From Telopea speciosissima (Eukaryota > Streptophyta > Magnoliopsida > Proteales > Proteaceae), in the NCBI RefSeq assembly GCF_018873765.1, contig NC_057924.1:6448001-6512000 (forward strand): a stretch of DNA of 64,000 bases, written 5' to 3'. This document shows, in pieces, positions 57,170 to 64,000 of the stretch. The position numbers and the translations under genes were made by a program. The notes beneath the pieces were generated by a model. The model saw nothing but the letters and a program-made list of their open reading frames with translations. It made no database searches and was not told where the DNA came from. Every line of letters begins with the position of its first letter. The stretch's first letter is position 1.

Positions 57170-58126
57170 TTTAGTCTTTGGTATTTCTTTGTGGAATTAA
57201 TTCAGTTATTGTTAATTTACTTCTATATATACAGTAGTGATTGATCGTTTCTAGTGTTACTAGTACACTCCATCTAATTAAATGGCTATCCATGTATCTT
57301 CTATGAATAAATGGGATTTAAGAGTTCATATAGAGTGTTGTGATGCATTTAAGGTTGTTTGGTTGTGTATTAATTTGATCGATAGCACCTGCTCAAATGA
57401 CATAGCTTTTGAATTTGATCAGTAACTTGAAATTAAGAATAGTTGGGGCTTTCAATGGGCTGGATATTATCTGGACCTATCCAATTTGATTATTTATGAC
57501 ATGGGTATTATATATCCAGTCCAATAATATCCATTTTGATTAGTTTAACTTATATACACTTTTGTATTTTATATAAAAAATATTTATTGTGTAACAATCA
57601 TGTTATTCAAAAATTATAAATTTTTATATGTGGAAACTACATAATTGTTGTGTATAAATGTTCAATTCTAAGTACAAAAAGTACTATAGCTTGTGCTTCA
57701 CCTAACATAAGATTGGATTTGAATTTTATCCACCATTTATATATTTAATAAGATGATATACATATGGATCCACCTATATCCACTCTGCTTTCAACCCATT
57801 TAAAGCCTTAGTAATAGTTGAGTAGAACTGGTTGGGTTACGAAACAAATTGTCTCATGCTCAAGCTACTTTACCCCTTGTTCATACCGTTTCACTGATAC
57901 GTTATCAGTCAGGTATCCATATCGGTCACCTTCAAAATGGCCGTATCTACAATTGGTTCCTTATCGTCGACTAAAATTCGCTTCTGTCTGAAAAGGGGCG
58001 AAAATCCAGATAATCTTCTGATCGTAGAACACCCTCCCCTATCTCATGGAATGGCCTGAGTGATCAAGGTTCACCCAATACCGATACTCAAACCATGATT
58101 TTTTTTTGATAAAACTCAAACCATGA
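57170..58126. other. Intergenic, 3' of DUF4220 copy 2
   Basis: The first 100 bases match the 3' flank of copy 1 (TAGTGATTGATC and TTTCTAGTGTTACT blocks), so the duplication extends past the stop codon. Further on are AT-rich sequence and CGATACCGAT-type degenerate repeats near 57890-57960. No gene. Confidence 0.6.
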
Positions 58127-59175
58127 CTGTCATGGACTCTTGAATAAGACTGTCACCATCTCCCAAAAAGCAAGATAAGTGACAACTGCTTTTGGGGATT
58201 CTGAATAAGACTGTCCCCACCCCCAAGAATTAGCACGACAAGTGACAACTGCCTTTGGGGACTCTGAATAAGACTGTCCACCACCTCCCAAAAAGCACGA
58301 TAAGTGACAACTGCCTTTGGGGACTCTGAATAAGATTGTCCCCAACCCCAAGAAGCACGACAAGTGACACCCGCCTTTGGAGACTCTTGAATAAAACTAT
58401 TAGACTCTCGAATAGGACCGTCACCACCCTAAGAACCATGACAAGTGACATGCACCTGTGGAAACTCTTGAATGAGACGGTCACCACCCCCAAGAAGCGA
58501 GACAAGTGACAACTCCCTAATTAGATTGTCATGGACTCCCAAACAAGATCACCACCACCACCAAGAAGCACGCCAAGTGAAAGCTAACTCTGGGGACTCC
58601 TGATTAAGATCGTCATGGACTCCCAAATACAACCACCACCACCCAAGAAGCACGACAAGTGAAAGCTACCTTTGGGGACTCCCAAATACGACCACCACCA
58701 CCCAAGAAACACAACAAGTGAAAGCCACCTTTGGGGACTCCCAAATACGACCACCACCACCCAAGAAACACAACAAGTGAAAGCTACCTTTGGGGACTCC
58801 CAAATACGACCACCACCACCCAAGAAGCACGACAAGTGAAAGCTACCTTTAGGGGGATTTGGCTCCTGTCCCGCAGTGGCAGGAGCTGGAGCATCCAGCC
58901 CAGCAAAACCACCCAAAAACAGGGGGTGGGGTGGTCATTTCACATGTGGGGCCCAAGTGGGACCCACCTGTGAAATGACCACTCCACCCCTATTTTTGCT
59001 GTGGTTTTACTGGGGTGGACACTCCAGCTCCCACCACTGCAGGACAGGAGCCTTTTCGCCTTTGGGGACTCCCTAATAAGATCCTCGTGGACAGATCACC
59101 ACCACCCAAGACACACGACAAGTAAACACTGCCTTTGGGGACTCCTTATTAAGAACGTCATGGATTCCCAAATAT
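58127..59175. repeat. Minisatellite of about 60-bp units
   Basis: At least a dozen imperfect units carry CCTTTGGGGACTC, a variable GAATAAGACTGTC or CCAAATACGACCACCACCACC part, and AAGAAGCACGACAAGTGA. The most regular copies are at 58630-58850, about 61-62 bases each. A MITE at 58855-59058 interrupts the array. A worn outlier lies at 59690-59812. The open frames across it on both strands are repeat artefacts. Confidence 0.9.
58855..59058. mobile_element. Foldback MITE inside the minisatellite
   Basis: Arms of about 95 bases pair almost fully: GGCTCCTGTCCCGCAGTGG against the reverse complement of CCACCACTGCAGGACAGGAG, and GGTCATTTCACATGTGGG against CCCACCTGTGAAATGACC. Flanks CCTTTAGGG (58846-58854) and CCTTTGGGG (59059-59067) match at 8 of 9 bases, the duplication size of Mutator-like elements. 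No coding capacity. Confidence 0.85.
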
Positions 59176-59216
59176 TATTAGGATACTTGATATCCCAACA
59201 AATGTATTATAGACTT

Positions 59217-59500
59217 CAAGTTACCACACAAAATTAAAGAAAGTTATTGATCTCCACACACTGATATTAATCCAACGACCAAGATCTACTTAAAGACGTA
59301 GAGGGAAGTTTTCGCAGCTCTCGATTCAGGGTGGGGATGCCAGAAGCAGATCGTTCAGGCTTAACCCATTTCTAGGATATTCTAACCCAATTAAGGATTA
59401 TCTGAACCACTGAACATGAATTAGCTAGTGTTGGTCCACATCCGTTCAATGAGTTGGTGGGGGTGCCACCTGAATCAGTGGTTGTGGACTGGCAAGTTTG
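59217..59500. repeat. 3'-flank copy of an NHL module
   Basis: Matches 45296-45490 (see there). It identifies the region left of the NHL fragment at 63372 as the remains of a third module, now separated from it by about 3.9 kb of inserted DNA. Confidence 0.75.
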
Positions 59501-61731
59501 AGGGGTTATTGTTTTATCCGTCAGAGATTTCGTAAGTGGCAGATGATAAAGAGTAACGATTGAAGAATTATTGTCATGGCAAGGAGATTCTATTTAGCAC
59601 AACCAACCAATTGAAATTCATTAAAAAAAAAAACAAAAACAAAAAGAAGCAAACCTAAAGAAAACTTTTGTGATCCATTTTTTTATTATCAACCAATAAG
59701 CAAAAGCTACCGTCATCGATTTTTTTACTATCAACCAATAAGCAAAAGCTACCGTCACCACTCCCAAAGAACTGAAGGACGACAAGTGAGAAGCGCCTTT
59801 AGGTAGGCCACCTGCCCCTACTTCTGTATGCGTCCTACACACAAAGGGGCGAGCAAAGATCGCCTTATCCCTGCCCAAGCATCTTGCCCGAGCAGGGGTA
59901 AGGCAGTCTTTGTGTCACACCCCATCCCTGAACCACGGGAAATGCAACCGGAACATACAACTACGCTCTCCAACCACCAGAATCACTGATGCAGTACCCA
60001 AGACTAACTCATTCACAACGACAGATAATAGGTAAAAGGAAAGGATTAATATTAATAACATCAGAGTTAGCAGAAGCTAGGTGATAACATATAAAATTTT
60101 GTCTATTCAAGTTTACTTCTTCAAGTACAATTCGTTCTAATCAGGATCTATGTATTATCACTGTATAATAAATACACCTATCAAGAAAGGAATAAAACGA
60201 ATACACCTTTGAAACAAAAGATAGTTTATCAAAGTGTAACAAAAGATGACCACCAGCCAAGAATCACTGTTCCCTCTTGGAACACATCTCACAGTAGCAC
60301 TCCGATCCATGATCCTCATACTCTGGAGTCCACCACTCTTCATGACCTTCTTCAGGAGTCTTGAACTCTACGCCATCCTGCTCGAATGTACCTGCATCAA
60401 TTAAAAATATATTTCCTCGAGGAGTGAGCTCCAACTGAGCCCAATGAGTGGCTAAGCCACACAAGCATACACAATACTAATAATGAATGGGGTTGACTGC
60501 AAACCATACATGATGGACGGATATCCAGGTGTCCCATACCACCAAGGTAGACCATACATCACATACAATTTACAATCATGCTACATGAATGAATGATGAT
60601 GTATAGTTTTATTGTTATCCACCTAACACACAACTAAGTCAGGTATAGTACTATAGCAACACCTTAGGTAGCATCCTCGACATCAGTACCATAAACAGAT
60701 GGTATACCGGCGATGACAAACCTGAGTTGCGCTGGAAGCCTGTCATACCGATCTCCACCAAGAGATATACGCAAACCCCCAAGTCAAATCCTGTCCTGGC
60801 ATTCGGCCTAAAATACGGTTGGTGCCCGAACTTTCCGGGTGGGTGTACCCGAATAACGATCGGAACCCATGGATTTGACCGACACCTAACCCCCTGTCGG
60901 TAAGGGTCATAGTACTGGGTAAACATTTATCCTAGCCAGCATTCACCTATTGTATGAGTGAGGTACGCATGTGCATAGGCCAGAGGCCGAGTCCATAGAT
61001 ACCGAAATACGGTCGGTCGGCTATCCTCTCGCCCCTCTAGCCCATATGTACGTATACAAGTACGAGATGTGAATACCAAAGGCAGTCGGTCGGTCACCAT
61101 CCCGTTTCCACCTAATGCAATGGACAACTCTAATGCAATTTCAAGTACGACAATCTCAAGCCCAGCACCCACCGGCACTTGGATCCCGCTTCCGAAGCCC
61201 TAGATCTACATGCCATGAGTGAGTCCATATTATGGAATCCCCAGGTCCAGCACCAACCGGTACTCGAGTCCCATAACTAAATCCAATACCATTCGCACCA
61301 TAGTGCAATAAAATAAATAATATCGCAAGACAAGAATGTAAAGTCCTATCAACATCTAAACATTATATCGTCCTATATCTTACCAATAATTATATATTAT
61401 AGCACACATGCATGAATGGCATTCGCAAGACACGACACACAAACATTCCATAAATTAAGACGTTTGCTTAACTCACTCACCTTGATTCTCAGTCAATCGT
61501 CAGTACGGAGTTCTTCAAATTGGCGCTCGATGCCAAGTACACTGTCCCACGTACTAATACGCCCCCGAGCCGGGTCAATCAACCTAAAGAGAGTGTACAA
61601 CGTGGGGAGAGATTAGTGCCTTAGGGCTAGAAGAGTTGGGCCCCATAAGTTATCAAACAAGGTTGAAATAGGGGACCGACACATACAACAAGGCTATATC
61701 ATGTGTCTGTCCATGTGCCTGTCCATGTGCC

Positions 61732-62022
61732 TGTCCCTCTCGAACTTCCCACCGGCAGATCTAGGTTCTCAGGGACTGGCACTTGCATGTGCTTGTCCAT
61801 GTGTCTGTCCCTCTCAGGGACCGGCAGATCTAGTTTCTCAGGGACTGGCACTTGCATGTGCTTGTCCATGTGCCTGTCCCTCTCGGACTTCCCACCGGCA
61901 GATCTAGTTTCTCAGGGACTGGCACTTGCATGTGCCTGTCCATGTGCCTGTCCCTCTCGGACTTCTCACCGACAGATCTAGTTTCTCAGGGACTGGCACT
62001 TGCATGTGCATGTCCATGTGCT
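61732..62022 (+). repeat. 74-bp tandem repeat, four units
   Basis: The unit contains TGTCCCTCTCGGACTTCCC, GGCAGATCTAGTTTCTCAGG and GACTGGCACTTGCATGTG. The second unit is about 9 bases shorter. High similarity between units suggests recent expansion. It lies within the solo LTR. Confidence 0.92.
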
Positions 62023-62515
62023 AGTCTTACTGTGCATGCCATTCTGAGAATGGTTTTGCAGCCTCAAAGTCTTGGGCTAAAATGGGGTATTCTTAGGGGT
62101 TTTTAGGGGTCTCTTTGGCCATGAGAACAACCCCAACCAAGGTGCCATAGCACACACCCAACATGGGTTTGTAAACCCCATGATCGATTAGGTTTTCCTC
62201 CATTAAAATACATATGGAAAGGAAACTCATGGGTTTGGGTATTGGGGTTTTGAAAGGGCCTTTAATCAATGTTATTTAACAACCCACAAACCACACCTCT
62301 ATGGTCTTCCATGAGGGTTGGTGAAACCCATAAATGGAGGTGAATCCCTAACTTAGGGTTCATAAATGGAGAAAGGGTGAAAGGGTTTAAGGTAGGGTTA
62401 GGTGCTTCATAGTTAAGCATCAAGGATTTGCCATTAATGGCTCTTCTAATTGAGTAGATGGAGCACTCAAGGTGTGCTCAACCGATTCAAACCCTAGGTA
62501 ATAGAATTAGGGAAA

Positions 62516-62700
62516 GAGAGATGGAGAGAGGGAGAGAGAGAGAGAGAGAGAGAGAAAGAGACTCACCAAGGGTTGATGATGATAGCTTGTGCTCCACCAT
62601 ACTTCTCCCTTCTCCTTCCTTCTTCCTCTTCTTCTTTCTTCTTCTTTCTTCTTTTTCTTTCTTCTTCTCCTCTTCTTCTTTCTTTTTCTCCTCTCCTCTC
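62516..62700 (+). repeat. GA and CTT simple repeats
   Basis: GAGAGA at 62517-62554 is followed after a short gap by CTTCTTCTTTCTTCTT at about 62605-62695. Open frames on both strands here are low-complexity. Confidence 0.9.
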
Positions 62701-63371
62701 CACGATTTAGGATTGTAATGTGAGGTGAATAGTAGTTTTGGGTCTTTAATAACCCATCTAGGCATTAGGTCTTGTTTGGTTAGTCTCAAGCCCTTAGGTT
62801 CATTTGCTTAGGAGCTTGTTTGGTTAGGTATAAGCCCAAGGTCTAGTTTAAGTCATTGGGCCATTGGATCCACTTGGGCCCATGGCCCATGCCCCATGTC
62901 CTAAGTTCTAGTTACAAATAGAAAGAGGCTAAGCTCCTAAGCCCAAGCCCATTCTAGTTCTTATGCTTATTAATGGTCATGCATAGGCATGAATTATTCG
63001 GATAGTGACTTACTCCCAGTCATCGCTAAGTGGATAAGGGCGATTCAGGTGCGGGCCCTGTGGATCCCCATTATAAGGGAATTCCGAGAATATGCTTTCA
63101 TGGACGATTTTCCCCCTGTCTTTGACGGTGGATCTTTCCTCGAGGACTTCCCCTGTTTCGCGGTCGACAATCTTGTGTGATGGCTTGAGTATTATGACCC
63201 ATAGTTCACCAGCGTACTCCACTCCCGGTTCTACACAAAAGGTTCAAACCAGACCGGTGGTTAGATCGGGTTTTAAACTGGGTTTTGGGCACGGATTTAA
63301 CACTTTGAGTGCCTTCTTGTGTGTAGGGCGCACATTAAAATAGGGACAGGCGGAAATAGAGGATGTCCATT

Positions 63372-63600
63372 CTCTTCAATGAGACCGACCGCTACCCTGA
63401 TTTGCTTCCTATTCGAAGTTCTATCATTTTTGGAATTGCGGTGTAGTATAGCTCTCCTTCGGGTGATTGGACGTGAAAGTTACCTCCGACCATCATTTTC
63501 TGGTGTTCCGTTTTCCTTCCCATGATTTTATATGTCACCGTCGTATCCACTTCCACATGGAATAACTCCATCTTAGGGTAAGTCATCCTTCAAGATTTTT
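63372..63600 (-). pseudogene. NHL copy 3, C-terminal fragment
   Basis: The minus-strand frame VEVDTTVTYKIMGRKTEHQK followed by MMVGGNFHVQSP matches DLTTTVRYRIMGRKTKHHK and IKVGSKFYLQSE of copy 2. Upstream of it the bases ATCTTGAAGGATGAC (ILKDD) match copy 2 ILKHE but in another frame, with a TAA, so a frameshift is present. Homology ends near 63600 where a LINE fragment begins, so the transmembrane and N-terminal parts are missing from this place. It is not expected to work. Confidence 0.8.
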
Positions 63601-63605
63601 TATTC

Positions 63606-63900
63606 CGATTGAATTTTTTTTTAATGCAAAAAGATTTATTATCGAAGGAATAAAGTTCCTGAAAAATCAGCATACAAAGGTAAAAGGATGCACGGGGTTG
63701 GGGTATGATTCCAACAGTTTGTGGACTGAGAGACTGCTGCATAAGACGCCAGGCAGTCAACCAAAGCATTGGCTTCTCTTAGAGAATGTGTAAATACAAT
63801 ATGGTGAAAATGACTAGAGAGAAGAAAACAGTCGTTTATGATAGTTCTGATCTTCCATGGAATGTCTTGCGTGACTCCCTTGAGTATATTGATCAGTAGG
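63606..63900 (-). mobile_element. 5'-truncated LINE fragment with RNase H end
   Basis: The 3' poly(A) is the T run near 63616-63625. The frame at 63911-63639 reads GVTQDIPWKIRTIINDCFLL and HHIVFTHSLREANALVDCLA, the C-terminal RNase H region also seen in the LINE at 21.0-22.1 kb (SIPWRIAPIVADC, FSHTLREGNSIADCLA). Only about 290 bases remain. No certain target duplication. Confidence 0.8.
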
Positions 63901-64000
63901 ACTGTAAACAAATCGGATTCGGCTCGAATAGTGCTATATCCGCATCCGCATCCGCATCCGCATCCGATTAGTTATCGGAAGGATTCGGATAGTGTTAAAC
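63896..64000 (+). repeat. TAGGxxTGTAAA-type MITE-like repeat running off the edge
   Basis: Starts TAGGACTGTAAACAAATCGG and contains TCGGCTCGAATA, as in the element at 43921, then four tandem CCGCAT units (63940-63966). The right end is outside the window. Confidence 0.6.

Larger units (their letters stand above)
59913..63302. mobile_element. Probable solo LTR, 3.39 kb, with 5-bp target duplication
   Basis: It starts TGTCACACCCCATCCC and ends ACGGATTTAACA, flanked by CTTTG on both sides (59908-59912, 63303-63307). The duplication falls in the loop of a foldback MITE whose two arms rejoin across it, an independent check on both boundaries. No gag or pol and no internal repeat of the first bases are visible. 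That favours a solo LTR of a gypsy-type element with long LTRs, left by recombination. Frames inside (such as 63010-63222, minus) have no domain I recognise. It contains a 74-bp tandem repeat and pyrimidine tracts. Confidence 0.75.
59813..63353. mobile_element. Foldback MITE split by a solo LTR
   Basis: Left part 59813-59912 has CCACCTGCCCCTACTTC and GCGTCCTACACACAA. The right part, 63308-63353, has TTGTGTGTAGGGCGCAC and TAGGGACAGGCGG, the reverse complement. The centre GCCTTATCCCTGCCC resembles that of the element at 52256-52440. Original length was about 150 bp. Outer limits are approximate. Confidence 0.7.

Noticed and set aside
58130..58916. Cys/Ser/Leu repeat frames of 77-110 codons on the minus strand that resemble a repeat protein
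   Set aside because: They are phase products of the 60-bp minisatellite and are broken by frame changes between units.
62487..62789. 100-codon Lys/Glu-rich frame
   Set aside because: Translation of CTT and GA repeats within the solo LTR.
63010..63222. 70-codon minus-strand frame considered as a gag or organelle-derived gene
   Set aside because: No family recognised. It lies inside the solo LTR and has no supporting splice or promoter signals.
1..64000. CRISPR arrays, bacterial operons, tRNA or rRNA genes
   Set aside because: Spliced plant genes and plant transposons show nuclear eukaryotic DNA. No regularly spaced repeat-spacer array and no convincing tRNA or rRNA was seen; the only tRNA-like part belongs to the SINE.

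Overview
The window is nuclear DNA from a flowering plant. The evidence is AT-rich sequence, a 26-exon MSH5 gene with GT-AG introns, plant-only families (SKU5-like protein, glycine-rich wall protein, LEA2/NHL proteins, DUF4220-DUF594 proteins) and plant transposons (Ty1-copia, RNase H-bearing LINE, Au-type SINE, hAT, PIF/Harbinger and Mutator-like MITEs). Long TE-filled introns would fit a basal eudicot or magnoliid, but the species cannot be fixed from sequence alone.

Left third (1-17.6 kb): the meiotic MutS homologue MSH5 on the minus strand. Exons 1 to 26 can be traced from the start codon at 17532 to the left edge, about 637 residues, including the Walker A loop. The rest of the ATPase domain lies outside the window. 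One intron holds a damaged copia element with both LTRs. The next holds an Au SINE and an LTR/TRIM remnant. Intron 7 looks like a minor (U12) spliceosome intron with an unusual first base.

Middle left (18.3-28.1 kb): a non-coding block present twice as direct copies (A 18.35-22.25 kb, B 24.79-27.96 kb). Each copy has transposons the other lacks, so each serves as the other's empty site. Copy A gained a hAT-like element and a truncated LINE; copy B gained a 936-bp hAT-like element with a perfect 8-bp target duplication. A LINE fragment with an 18-bp target duplication follows at 31.2 kb.

Centre (32.5-42 kb): an eight-exon SKU5-similar (SKS) multicopper-oxidase-like gene that has lost the copper ligands, a secreted glycine-rich protein gene, and a copia relic whose reverse transcriptase core is deleted.

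Right third (45.5-64 kb): a repeated head-to-head module. A minus-strand LEA2/NHL membrane protein gene is paired with a plus-strand DUF4220-DUF594 membrane protein gene at 45.5-49.2 and again at 52.9-57.2 kb. A third NHL copy is a fragment at the right edge, cut by a LINE and separated from its own 3' flank by a minisatellite, a foldback MITE and a 3.4-kb solo LTR nested in that MITE. The second DUF4220 gene is open for 811 codons but has no ATG at its 5' end. The repeated module is the best candidate here for an undescribed functional unit; that it works as a unit is inference.
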